Below are positions 1 to 9,625 of a stretch of 28,757 nucleotides of DNA, in pieces. Location: contig JBBPTG010000289.1 of NCBI GenBank assembly GCA_038093975.1, positions 1 through 28,757 on the forward strand, in the 5' to 3' direction. The notes under the pieces are model-generated. The model searched no databases. It was given only the letters and a program-made list of their open reading frames with translations, and had not been told where the DNA came from. How positions within the stretch are numbered: the first letter of the stretch is position 1; each line of letters begins with the position of its first letter. Made by a program: the position numbers and the translations under genes. Source of the DNA: Chalciporus piperatus. Its lineage: Eukaryota > Basidiomycota > Agaricomycetes > Boletales > Boletaceae.

Positions 1-826
1 TTTTCATTTGTAACGCCATGCCCATGCGGCTAAAAGAAAATCTTGCGGCCAAACTCTCCGCCTGTCTGGACGATGACAATCTTTGGCAACACCGCAACAG
101 CAGAGATGGCGCACCCTTCCGCTGCCTGCACTTCTCCTGGTATAATCGATACACGACCAATGTGAGTGACTAGACACTAGTATTGATCTTGACGACGGAT
201 TTTGGCTGCTTAGGGAGAAGGAACACCGAGTGCTGTCCACCCTCATGAGCTTGAGCGAACGGACGTCTCGCGTACGAACACATGGCAGTTTCTGCCCTAC
301 ATGTCCCGGGATTTCGACCAGAACAAACAGCTTTATGACGATCTCTCCATGGCTTTCAAAGATGTATTTGTGTGGATTGAAGACGTGGTAAGTCACATTC
401 GTCGATAAGGATAAACTAAAACTCTGAAACCAACAGTTACGCTTGAACCTGCCTGCAGAGTACAAGGCGATGATAGAGATCGTGGAGTCCCTTCCGGGAC
501 AGCCAGGAAGTCTGGTCTCGCCGTTCATTTCATTCGTGCTCAATATCAACGTGTGCACGCAAGGCCACCGCGACGTCGGCGACAAGAGCCTTTGCCTGGT
601 ACTTGCCATTGGCAATTTCATTGGCGGTGGGCTTGCCCTCAAAGAGCCGGGTTTGGTGGTAGAGATGGGAAATGGGGATTTCGCGGCCTTCCGGTCTGAC
701 AGCACAACCCACTTGAATCTCTACTACGAGGGCACTAGGGCATCATTCGTGTTTCAAAGCGATCGGGCGTTTGATCGGTGGAAGGAGAACAAGAACGGTT
801 GGTCCTTCAGCGACTTTTTCCACTAG
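1..826 (+). CDS. TET/JBP-like 2OG-Fe(II) dioxygenase, 5' partial
   Basis: Three exons are visible: up to 161, 214-387 and 437-826, with 52 and 49 bp GT-AG introns in phase 0. The frame is open to the window edge, so the ATG at 18 may be internal. Counting from it, 235 residues are seen. Exon 3 carries the double-stranded beta-helix signature of the fungal TET/JBP family: GHRDVGD gives the iron-binding His150-x-Asp152, a Gly-rich IGNFIGGGL strand follows, THLN gives the distal His198, and GTRASF gives the 2-oxoglutarate-binding Arg207. Family members oxidise 5-methylpyrimidines in DNA, and fungal expansions are known to travel with KDZ transposons; neither role is shown here. No KDZ transposase is visible in the window. 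All catalytic residues are present and there are no in-frame stops, so the gene looks functional. A non-DNA dioxygenase with the same fold is the alternative. Confidence 0.75.
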
Positions 827-1022
827 ACTCAGAGTACTTAAGTCTAGTCCATTGTATCTTTGATGATTAATCGTTGACTTGGTGTCATTTTTTGTTTCTG
901 TCTCAGTGAGCTAGGCGCGCGTACCTCCGATGACGCCGGAAATAGTTTTCCATTCAATACCCCTTAGGTTCCAGATCTACACTGGTCTTCTGATCGCCGT
1001 TGGGTCCAGGCCTCCCTGCATG

Positions 1023-1030
1023 TATAATAT
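1023..1030 (+). promoter_or_regulatory. TATA-like box upstream of the DUF6532 gene
   Basis: TATAATAT lies 81 bp before the ATG at 1111. It is followed by a pyrimidine-rich leader (about 1050-1090, CTTCATTCTTTTCTC type), the usual transcription-start context in basidiomycetes. The start-codon context is AACAACATGGC, a good fungal Kozak sequence. Confidence 0.5.
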
Positions 1031-1110
1031 AACACTACGGCGAGAGTTCCCTTCATTCTTTTCTCTTCAATCCACTTCAACCCCCTCTACAACATACACT
1101 TACCAACAAC

Positions 1111-2928
1111 ATGGCAGGCCCTCAGACTAGAAAAGAGACCCGTGGCAAGAAACACCCCGCTAGCCCTTCACTTTCCCCTCCCCCTCCTGCGCAGCCTTCT
1201 AAACGTCAGAGAGGTAAACGACGCGACTCACCGAGCCCACTGAGTCCCGCAGAGGCCAAGGCTGTGAAAAAACTGGAGCAGAAAGAGAAAGCGGCAGCAG
1301 CAGCTGCATTACTAGAGGAGGAAAAACGAGGTAAGTATCCATGTACGATACAAATACATGCTCACCATGCCGGCCAGCTACTCGCAAGAGGGTGGCACGG
1401 CTTCTCGCTCAAGAGGAAGCTGAGACCAGCCAAGAGGACGCTGACGGTGAGGACACACAATCATCCCCCCGTGTCAAACAGCGCAGAAAGGCCCGGGGAG
1501 AGGTTTCTCTCTCTCTTCTTGATGCGCTACTTGGTGATGGCGATGATTTGGAGGTGGGCGAGAAAGATACGGAGGAAGGCGAAGTTGATGAAGACGCTGA
1601 CGCCGGAGAGCATGGACATGGGCATGATACACAGGACAATGCCCAAGTCAACGCTGGGGATGCCAATGAAGGTGCAAAAGCACCATCTCCAGCCCAGGCG
1701 ACGGTGAAGGCGAATGACGAGGTATTTGTTTTTTCTTAGCTCCACAAACATACTGACTTGAACCTCACTCAGATTATTCGAGGGCCGCAAGAAGACGATG
1801 AAAAGAAAAATGATACCACATCAAAAGGCGCCCCAGTATCCAAGGGACAGAAGGTCAAACTTGGGACGTTCGAATGCCCAAGCACCAACAAACTTGCCAA
1901 GCTAGGTCACGGCCTAGTTCGCCAGTATATCTCACTCACTCACGGATTTCCTATGGGCGTTCAGAAGGAGGAGATCTGTTGGAAGGCATTGGTCCTGGGG
2001 AGCAAAAAAGACTCGACGCTCTCCACCTTTTTCAAGGGTATGGAGACCAACACACAACTGAAGATGCAACTCATAGACTATGTAAGCATCAATATGACCG
2101 TCTATTCTGTACTAACAAACTACATGGCGCCATATAAATAGGTTTGGGGAGGAGCTACCCAGCTCCGTGGTGAGCTCGTTGCCAAAGCACGACTCGCCGT
2201 TCCTCATGCATATGGTCTCCCCGGGGATTTGAAGGGGGAAGAGTTGTTGTTGGCGGTCAGATGGTTGGTCGACCAAGGGAAAATGTTGCACGGCGGGTTG
2301 AATATCAAGGTAAGTGACATTTACCGGCAATACCTGGTCATTCTGAAAAAGTGTGAAGGAACGCACCTGTGAAGGTGACCCATGGAGCCATCCGATTTTC
2401 CCCCAACTCATCAAGGCTCAGTGGTGGGGACAACGAGGCCAGGGTACGCTTTTAGGCACCGGGTCCACCAATCCTTACCTCAATGCTCCCATCCCTCAAC
2501 TGGCCTTGGTCGCCACTGCCGTATGTGTTGCTCATCCTACCATTCACACAACTGATGTAATACATTGTTTATCAGATCGAATGTGTTCTTTCTGGCTTGA
2601 GCAATGGCACTGTGATGGACTTCAACGATTCTGTGTTCCGCCCAAGGTATATAAACGTACACACTCTCAGGCTTGACTGAATGGTTTCATTAGATTCGAG
2701 TATTACCTTGAGATGCTGAAACAGTTTAATGCAAAATGTCCCAACTATCTGGCCAACGTGGTTCAAAAGAAAATCCAGGAACATACCGGGTAAGTGATAT
2801 TCTTTGTCAAAATTGTCAAACTGACGACGTCCATCATGATTAGTTTCCAAGAGGCGAAAGCTGCTACATTCACATTTGATTTCCAGGCACTGGAGGACAA
2901 GGCCAATCCACAAGGCCAAGTAGAGTAG
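1111..2928 (+). CDS. DUF6532 domain protein, eight exons, intact
   Basis: Exons 1111-1330, 1378-1721, 1773-2081, 2142-2309, 2359-2520, 2576-2646, 2694-2789 and 2844-2928 join into 484 codons plus TAG, with seven 47-60 bp GT-AG introns. Residues 1-75 are Pro/Ser-rich with a basic KRQRGKRR patch (31-38, likely nuclear signal) and an Ala/Glu/Lys stretch that may coil. About 100-160 is acidic. From about residue 229 to 450 the sequence matches the DUF6532 pattern of agaricomycetes: LAKLGHGLVRQYIS, then QLRGELVAKARLAV, then PQLALVATAIECVL, ending in an F-x-x-Y-x-x-x-L helix. The function of this family is unknown; it is often multicopy in mushroom genomes. Every junction keeps frame, so I treat it as a working gene. 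Two broken relatives lie downstream (14847-15198 and 23620-24067). Confidence 0.8.
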
Positions 2929-3260
2929 CGTACATACATTGTTGAGGCCGCCATTGAAATAAATTGACATTTTAATGTCTATCACTTTGTGAACAAATCT
3001 GACTAAAGAGTGAACAATGGCATAAAATGGAAAAGCCAGTGAGGGTCTAAGGGCTTTGCAATAGTAACACAAAGGACCTATATGAACTGCCAGCCTAGCT
3101 TTATATCGTCCTTTTGATGAAAATTGGTTCAATAATGACGCCCTTTATAAGGGGACTTGTTGCTTTTGGCCATTTGGGACATTTGTGCAGAAAAGGGTCA
3201 AAAACCATAAAAAAGATACATAACGCATAAAATTTCAACAAAGGGCTCACTATGGTATAG
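2929..3260. other. Intergenic, 3' flank of the DUF6532 gene
   Basis: AT-rich sequence without a supported gene. An AATAAA-like signal (GAAATAAATT, about 2956) and a small GACATTTTAATGTC palindrome follow the DUF6532 stop and may mark its 3' end. Nothing else is recognised. Confidence 0.4.
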
Positions 3261-3656
3261 GGGTATTTTCCTGATGAACGGCCGCCTGCTCTGGACGCAA
3301 CAACCTATCTTGTGCGCCCATTCAAGACAACTGACATTCCAACTGAGGTTGCGAAAAAGGATGCTATCTGGGATGCCGCCAAAAAGAAACAGTGTGTCGA
3401 GGAAATATACATTGTACAGCCCAAGTCTCCTATAGATGTTACTCTATGTCCTCTCCATTTTCGCAATCTGCTTTGCCTTCATCCAAGTAGCAACAGTAGG
3501 GTACACCAAGATGACTTATATCTAACCCAGGCTTTTCAACCATACAATAACATTCCACCACCTCTCCATCCCGTGACAGGAATGAAATCTTGTGTGGAAT
3601 CATCACAACAACGCATGAATTGTCTTGGCATCAACAGCCACAAGCTTGTTGAGTAA
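3261..3656 (+). CDS. Unrecognised ORF, possible internal exon
   Basis: A 131-codon open frame begins after a TAG at 3258-3260, whose AG could serve as a splice acceptor, and ends at TAA 3654. It has no convincing ATG near its start. The first third (YFPDERPPALDATTYLVRPF and the Lys/Ala/Asp-rich stretch after it) looks protein-like; the later part is low in pattern and may be intron or 3' noncoding sequence. I do not recognise the family. It may be a remnant exon of a gene lost to the hAT elements that begin about 300 bp downstream. Confidence 0.25.
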   Translation, partial: GYFPDERPPALDATTYLVRPFKTTDIPTEVAKKDAIWDAAKKKQCVEEIYIVQPKSPIDVTLCPLHFRNLLCLHPSSNSRVHQDDLYLTQAFQPYNNIPPPLHPVTGMKSCVESSQQRMNCLGINSHKLVE

Positions 3657-3944
3657 TATTGATGCCGCTAGTATCTGCGATGAAAGCTTGAATGATTCAA
3701 TGTCGGGTTTGGAGTAGAGTTTCAGGATGGCAATGTTGATGAAGTAGTCCTCGTTTTCATTGTGTATACTGTGGGTAACAAATTAGTCCAATATTGATGC
3801 ATTTTGGTCGAAAAGTAGGTGGGATATCTTAGTTTCACAAGAGTATGTCTCTAAAATTATAAACTAGCATGAAAAAATGTAAGAAAATAGCTAAAAATAC
3901 AGAAAAATTAGGGGTATCTGTCCTAATATGGTAATGTGGCTGTG

Positions 3945-4018
3945 CACCTCAGGACCAGTCCTGGTTCAGTCCAGTCTGTGGTCCTCAACCAGTCCCAGGA
4001 CTGGACCTTCAAACACTA
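3945..4018. mobile_element. hAT-type element terminus (left end not found)
   Basis: Repeated GGACCAGTCC / CAGTCCAGTC / CCCAGGACTGGACC blocks end in CCTTCAAACACTA at 4018. This is the same terminus as in the complete element at 25267-25876 (CTTTGAAACACTA). The next eight bases, GCTATAAC, would be the target-site duplication. No matching left end was found, and 3657-3944 holds nothing recognisable. Confidence 0.5.
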
Positions 4019-4032
4019 GCTATAACTAGGGA

Positions 4033-4385
4033 ACAACATGGGTATACCCATGGGTATCTGGGGCCATACCCACACCCATACCCATGATGGGTTTACCCAT
4101 GGGTTCCTATGATAAATAGTGTTCTCAGGTCTGGTTTTTTACCTTCCTAATAAGGTAACCGCACCGACACTGGTCACCTAGGAACCAAAAAAACCGAACT
4201 GGACCATCAATAGTAGAGATCAGCATGGGTAAACCCCTGGGTCTCCCGACACCAACCCATACCCTACCCATACCCTACCCCTACCCATCAACCCACGGGT
4301 CCTAACATTCATGGGTACCCTTCATGGGTACATGGGTCTTTACCCGTGATAGATATACCCAAGGGTATATAATTCACGAGCCTGG
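4033..4385. mobile_element. hAT terminal region with ATGGGTAYACCCAT palindromes
   Basis: Two similar terminal-like blocks occur, CAACATGGGTATACCCATGG near 4032 and CAGCATGGGTAAACCCCTGG near 4223. Each is followed by dense ACCCATGGGT repeats. The second lies directly downstream of the transposase gene on the minus strand (stop at 4421) and is probably that element's 3' end with its subterminal binding sites. A C-rich tract at 4261-4287 has five CCC runs. A shorter decayed hAT-like end, TAGTGTTCTCAGGTCTGG, sits at about 4123. Confidence 0.5.
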
Positions 4386-4420
4386 TTCAAGTTGTAAACA
4401 CATAGTACTACACAACACAT

Positions 4421-5430
4421 CTACTCAATGTCAATTGAGTCCCACCCATCTGGAAGTTCAACCTCTTCTTCGCCCTGAACATCATCCATGACAGCTACCT
4501 TTCTAATGTCAGCATCCTTCACGAGACCCAAACGACTCCATGATCCAAGACAGAGCAAGGCCCGAATGGTTTGAGCAGATAGCCTGTTACGGACATGCGA
4601 GAGAAGGATTCGTCCACAGCTAAATAGACGTTCGACATCGACGGACGTAGCTACAATCTTATCAATGAAACATATATACTGATCTAGAGTATAATGACTT
4701 ACCGGGAATTGAAAGATAATCCACGGCCATACGAGACAGTAGGGGATACGTTTCACGATGTTCGGCCCACCAGGCGAGTGGATCTGTGACATTCACAACA
4801 CCAGCTGCAAGGTATGCATTTAGTTCGTCATGACACTGCTTTGGTTTGGATTTAGAGAGTGTCGGGAGGTTGTCGAACATGTTGTCTGACATTTCCTGCT
4901 CTCCCGATCGTTTAGTGTACGTGAAACGTTCGATTAACGTTCGATTTGTTGATACCTACCGTGTTCGCCTCGACCACCTCAACATCTCCGTCCTTCGAGC
5001 GCACAGAATGGTGAGATGCGTATGAATTGTTGTAGATGTCGTGTACAAGCTGCTGTGCAGTTGTGATCCATTCCAAGGACCAACCAGCCTTCTTGAAATA
5101 CTCCATCTTGTGCCGGGGATGAAGCACTGCAAGGAATTAGTGTATTGTGACTTTTAGAACCATATAGAATTGAAAAAACGTACCCATAGCAATCCGATAC
5201 AATTCGGACGAGTCCGTGAGTGAGTAATACCTGTTGAGGGTCTTTTTCGCGAGGCCAATAGAAGCCCGGATTGCGGGACTGAGTTCCTTCGTCTTGAGTT
5301 GGCCTGTAGTGAATGTTTCATCAATGAAATCCATGGCGGGGATGACCATGGCAAGGTTGGGTTGAACTGAGCTTCTCTTATCTGGGGTCTCCCCAGACAT
5401 TGTCCAGGCCTGGTCCTCCAATGTTTTTCT
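4421..5430 (-). pseudogene. hAT transposase, C-terminal two thirds
   Basis: Exons on the minus strand are 5430-5184, 5126-4960, 4895-4703 and 4650-4421, joined by 57, 64 and 52 bp introns that restore the family reading (RIAM-VLHPRHKMEYF; DYLSIP-ATSVDVERLFS). The last exon is the hATC dimerisation domain (SVDVERLFSCGR, LSHVRNRLSAQ), preceded by the DPLAWWAEH block. The transposase would excise and insert an element making 8 bp duplications. The N-terminal BED zinc finger is absent: a TAA lies just upstream in frame at 5434-5436, with only a possible acceptor CAG at 5431-5433 to bypass it. The visible part has no stops, so the element is probably 5'-truncated rather than old. The flank at 5450 carries a tandem duplication. 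Confidence 0.8.
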
Positions 5431-5449
5431 CTGTTATTGGTGATCACTT

Positions 5450-5571
5450 GAGCTCCTTGCTTCTCTTTATGTTGAGAGCATCATGTTCCCACATTTGTCT
5501 TCTCATATTAGAGCTCCTTCCTTCTCTTTATGTTGAGAACATCATGTTCCCACATTTGTCTTCTCATATTT
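5450..5571. repeat. Tandem duplication, two copies of 61 bp
   Basis: GAGCTCCTTGCTTCTCTTTA at 5450 recurs as GAGCTCCTTCCTTCTCTTTA at 5511, and the two copies continue nearly identical through CACATTTGTCTTCTCATATT. It lies just upstream of the truncated hAT transposase exon. Confidence 0.85.
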
Positions 5572-6374
5572 AGGCTGTTTGTCAGGCTTGCCTTCCCTCA
5601 AGGTGGGCTGGTGTTTCCCTTTTGCTTTCTCTCCTTCACACGGCAGCTTCCCTGTCCTTTGGTTTGGGTCGGAGTTTTTCTCCCACTCCAGCTCTCAGCA
5701 CACCTTAGTTAGTCGGTCTGAGGTCTCTGGCCTCGTTCTGGTTGCACCCCACCCACCTATGGAAGGACTGTCTCTCTCTTTTGGTGTCGTGTTATTTCTC
5801 TGACGTCCACGGCCCAAAATATCTCAAAGTGAATCGGTTGCTCACATTGAGCCAGCACTTCTGGAGGGATTGACCGACTGGCATACCAAAAGGTTAATGG
5901 GTTTCCCTAATTTCTGAACCTTGTTTTCATTACGGAAGCACAGCCGGCCATTGCAGTTAGCATTTGAAGATCCAAAAAGACCAAGGACTGAACGAACTGG
6001 ACTGATGATAACTAATGTTTTAGTCTTTTACGGTCCTGGTCTTTGGATTTTGGCAGAAATTCAAAGACCCAAAAGAGTAGTTTGCTGTTGTTCTAACGGT
6101 GACTCAGGTGAAGTTGGCACAACTTCTTCACAAACTGCTGGAGCTTCAAAATCTGACCTAGTAGGAGTCGTTCTCTCCATTTTCACCACTCAGAGTGCTA
6201 ATTGATGCCTTTGCAATCATGACAGGTATTGCCAGGCACAGCACCTTTTTGAGAAGTGATGCACTCTCGTAGAGTTATTCCAACCACTCATTTGTTGTGT
6301 TTGGTGATTTAGCTTTCCTCCCTACTTACGCTTCTAAGCCAAGGCCTGGGTGAGACAAATGGGGTGAATGTCGC
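5572..6374. other. No gene recognised; contains a dyad
   Basis: Pyrimidine-rich sequence up to about 5800, then mixed sequence. The open frames here have no recognisable product. An imperfect inverted repeat occurs at 5968-5990 (CCAAAAAGACCAAGGAC) and about 6031-6052 (GTCCTGGTCTTTGGATTTTG). A block near 5838 (GGTTGCTCACATTGAGC) resembles the inverted-repeat end at 7311 and may be a remnant of the same family. Confidence 0.35.
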
Positions 6375-7046
6375 ATGGCCGAGATGCCCCTCCCCTTCGA
6401 CATCTGGGCAACTGCTCTGAAAGGGGTGAAAAGGGACTGGTCCGTGGCGAAGCACTGAGAGGTAGATCGGGGTTACCGAGTGCCTGAGCCAGTGCTTTTC
6501 ATCACTGGATCCACCTTCGAGCGCTGCAAACTCTTCATGACGAACTGGCTCGCACTTCGCCCACCCTGCATTAGTTGGCTCGACCATGACCGGGGCCCCC
6601 GCTCAATTTCCACCCAGCTGTGGAGAGAGATTCTCTCCACTGCATTCCATCCAGGGACTTGCTCGAGGTAGCGCCTACGAACAGCTCGACTACCAGCACG
6701 GGCAGAACGAATGCCCATGCTCGCAAGTTGGTCGCTCATGAGATCATCGGTGAGGCTGCTGCATGTTTGACGCAGAGGGACACCTATGCCCCGACCGACC
6801 ACTTACAATGGGGCCAGGACATCCTCATCTTTTCGCTGGCCGACCCTCCCTGCCTCATCAGAGTCCTTCTGTGGGAGGCATACAATACTGGCTTTCACCA
6901 GGAGCTCTGCGCCCTCGACCAAGCCATCTTCCCCGGTCTCTGGAAAGAAGAGAACCATTTGTTGTATTTATCATTTTTGCGCTCGATCTTCAGCGGTACC
7001 TCGTGACTATTGGAGGCTTGGACTAGAGTCGAATGTGAGTAACTGA
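6375..7046 (+). pseudogene. Decayed gene of unknown fungal family
   Basis: From ATG 6375 (MAEMPLPFDIWATALKGVKR) the frame runs through one in-frame TGA at 6456-6458 into VPEPVLFITGSTFERC and LALRPPCISWLDHD up to about 6640. It then shifts by one frame and continues (HARKLVAHEIIGEAA, TDHLQWGQDILIF, FPGLWKEENHLLYL) to about 7005. The pieces are Trp-rich, amphipathic and collinear, so they look like one former protein of about 215 residues. I do not recognise the family and assign no function. The stop reads best as CGA to TGA. The 3' end overlaps an inverted-repeat element starting at 7015, which may have truncated it. Confidence 0.45.
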
Positions 7047-7340
7047 AGGTTAGCTGCAATAGACTCCAAAGGAAGTGTGCGCTTCAAGGTAAACAAAGGT
7101 AAACCAGGAAGTGCCAAGACCTACTGGAGATCATTGTGCACTGACTGGACCCCTTCTCCAGCTTGCACCAAGATCTACATAAACATACAAGAAATCATGA
7201 TACTTCATGAAATCTCGGCTGCTCATGTAATTGGACACCTGCGAAGAAACAGATGGATTACCAAGGAACCGATCAGATTTTTCTGTCCATTCTTCACTCC
7301 AATATATCTCAGTTACTCACATTGGACTCTAGTCCAAGCC
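7015..7340. mobile_element. MITE-like element with 32 bp terminal inverted repeats
   Basis: 7015-7046 and 7309-7340 are inverted copies with one mismatch. The outer bases read GGCTTGGACTAGAGT on the left and its complement on the right. The 262 bp interior has no convincing coding sequence. No target-site duplication is visible, so it could be an old insertion or a simple inverted duplication. Confidence 0.55.
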
Positions 7341-7373
7341 CCCAGTAGACCCTTGAGTCGACCTAGCAACTGG

Positions 7374-8448
7374 CTAGTCACCCCCTGCAAGTCTTTGGCT
7401 GCAACAAAAAGGCCCCACAAGGGACTCAAGTACCAGGGGATCGAAGGGAGGAGAATAATGACCGGAGTCAAGCTCCTTCGAAATCTGGGCGGAGACGAAA
7501 TCGGAGTTATCGAGTGCAGACTTATGATTGGGACGCATACAAGAGGAAAGGATAGAGGAAGACACACCAAGGCGGAAGCCAACACGCAGACCGAGAGGGA
7601 TATCAGAGAAACGCGACTCCACACGCCTGAAGCAGCTCCTCCCATTTGTACAACCGTGGCGGTGCCTGCAGTTGTTGGAAGGGGCAGAGCAACCACGAAG
7701 CCCGTTGAAGTTGTAGCAGTATGAACGGTTCTGGGCGTCAACCCAGACTCCCTTAGGGTTGCGCGAGACCCACCTGTTCGACAAAAAGGTGCACTCTTTC
7801 ATGAAATGCGGCCCAAGGCAGACGAAGCACCTGCCATGTTTGTCGAGTGACCAAGTGAGGGAGGTACTGGCACGAACGGAAGTGCGGGAGGAAGAGGGTG
7901 CAGGGGCAAGAGGGAAAGAGGCCAAGGCAACGACTGCCAAAGTGGAGGCAGAGGATGGGGAAGATCGCGAGGAAGAGCCTCGAAAGGGCAACCCTCGGAT
8001 GAGAGACTCAATAGCATCTAAGTGAGATGCCTGGGAGCTGTCCACCTTGAGCTTGATCTGGTTGTAACACCAGACCCAGAGCCCTTTGTGCAAGTCCGCA
8101 GGGTTGAACTTGGACGAGTTCTGCCAGTACGTGCGACGGAAGTGGATGCAGTAGAGCTTCCAGACTTCGAAATCACGGGAGAAGTTGTGTGAGGAGGTAA
8201 TCCACGCAAAGTGGGATTGGAAGGCATCAGCGATAGCGCTCGCATTAATTAGGGTTGGGCAAATGGGCTCGAATAAGACGAGGAAAGATAGACGTGGCCT
8301 CCTGATATTCCTCCTTGGACATGCGAAACTCGTTTTTGTCCCTGACAGCGGGAATAGACCCGGTGAAGTGAGAAAGGGCGCGCAAGGAGGCAGATGCCAG
8401 ACAATGGATAGGTATGTGAGAGGTCCAACCCTCTCGAAGGAGACGGAC
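7374..8448 (-). pseudogene. DIRS/Ngaro-like retroelement gag and RT start, fragment
   Basis: Reading leftward from 8448, one frame gives [20 protein letters not shown] and [20 protein letters not shown], then shifts near 8250 to AIADAFQSHFAWITSSHNFS, DFEVWKLYCIHFRRTYW and onward. A CCHC-like knuckle (C-x2-C-x3-H-x4-C, about 7829-7791) and a CCCH-type finger (C-x8-C-x6-C-x3-H, about 7718-7656) follow. Then come LRVGFRLGV and NHKSALDNSDFVSAQISKEL, the lead-in to the reverse transcriptase of tyrosine-recombinase retroelements. The RT itself is missing: the frame ends at 7374, about 30 bp from the element at 7015-7340. Its 5' side is fused directly to a gypsy RT fragment. The family call rests on the RT lead-in and fingers; another retroelement gag is possible. 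Confidence 0.55.
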
Positions 8449-8900
8449 GAAGAGGCCTTTGTGGGTGAGGAAAGCGGCTTTCCACTGATGTCCATCGTTG
8501 ATACAGACATTATTGTAACCCCATCGTACATCGAACTTGGTGAAGACTTTAGCGTCTTTGAGTTTGTCAATGAGATCTCTGATAAGGGGAAGCGGGTATG
8601 CATCACGGGTAGTATGTTCGTTGAGATACCGATAGTCTTGGCAGGGGCGGAGTTTTCCGTCCTTCTTTTTGACGAAGAAGAAGGGGGATGCTTGGGGGAA
8701 TTGGAAGGACATATCTTTCCTGTACGAAGGTTTTCTTCAAGGAAGTCTTCTGTGGCTTTCTTTTCATCTGGAGATAACGGATAAAGTTTTCCGATCTTAG
8801 GGATGAAGGATTCCTTCAGGTTGAAAGGTAAAGCTCTGCTAGTGCAGAGCGAAGGGAACAACACTAGGTAATGAACCCAGTTGGTACCCTAGGTAAAATG
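8449..8900 (-). pseudogene. Ty3/gypsy reverse transcriptase fragment
   Basis: The minus strand encodes KIGKLYPLSPDEKKATEDFL, then after a one-base frameshift in a C run near 8695 [36 protein letters not shown] and [13 protein letters not shown], ending at [10 protein letters not shown] (8449). This is the fingers and first palm part of a Tf2-like gypsy RT; the Asp of motif A is near 8532. The expected MFFGL-NSPATFQ and the second catalytic motif are absent, because the sequence switches abruptly to the DIRS-like gag. It is dead by truncation and frameshift. Whether it belongs to the same family as the chromovirus at 11850-13892 cannot be judged, since the two fragments do not overlap. Confidence 0.8.
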
Positions 8901-9029
8901 ACCTGAGGAATCGATCTAGATAGGTTAGAAGTCGAATGGAGCGCTAGGTAGCGCTGTATGAGTAAAAGGAAAGTAAGTAAGTAGGAAAAGCTAAGTTGGG
9001 GAATCACCAAAAGCAGCATCAGCATTTGA

Positions 9030-9625
9030 GATCAAAAGACTGCAGTTGCAACCGAAAAAAAAGACCGGTTGCAACCAGTCACAACCAATGCATAGCCACC
9101 CCCTATGTATTTCCCTATTTTTCCTGATTTTTCCGGATTTTTCCTGATTTTCTAGACCTTTATGGATGTTATTTGAGTTTTTTGATGAATATTGAAATTA
9201 GCCAATGACAATATTCATTAACATATCATAGAATTCATTCAATCATGTATATACACTCTCTGAGTTACATGTTTATCTATATTTCATTAGTCTGTGTTGA
9301 GAATTGAGTCTAGGATTGATCTTGACTTCACATGTAACTTGATAATATCTGACGTATCACTACAAAAAACATGCTGTTTTGAAATGCTCATATCTCTGTG
9401 GCGTGTGAACCGTTTCGCTTGACCCAGAAACCAATTTATAGCCAGGAACTGGTACTATTTTTGGTCTCTCCCACGCTAAGCGGAAAACCGGTTGCAACTG
9501 CCAAAAGACCGGTTTTTATCGGTTTTGGTCAGTCTTTTTGAATTAATTAATTAAAAAACTGGTCTCGGTCCGGTTGCCGTCCTGATAAGAAAAATGACTG
9601 GACCAGCCCGGACTTTGAAACACTA
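9030..9625. mobile_element. hAT-derived non-autonomous element inside copia
   Basis: Both sides carry the ACCGGTTGCAAC motif typical of hAT-derived sequence in this window (GACCGGTTGCAACC near 9065, AACCGGTTGCAACTGCC near 9487). The right side ends in GGACTTTGAAACACTA at 9625, identical in form to the element at 25267-25876. The interior (9110-9480) is AT-rich and noncoding. The copia RT stops being readable exactly at 9626, so AGTGTGCG (9626-9633) is the expected target duplication. The left end and its duplication are not found, so the left side is probably truncated. Confidence 0.55.

Noticed and set aside
4255..4290. Interstitial telomere repeat
   Set aside because: The runs are CCCTACCCATA-like, not TTAGGG; they match the ACCCAT motif of the hAT subterminal region.
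5530..5803. Plus-strand open frames with hydrophobic stretches
   Set aside because: Pyrimidine-rich noncoding DNA gives Phe/Leu/Ser-rich translations in two frames; no start context or homology-like motif.
7313..8025. Open frames on the plus strand opposite the DIRS-like gag
   Set aside because: The minus strand carries the zinc fingers and RT lead-in; the plus-strand frames are its shadow.
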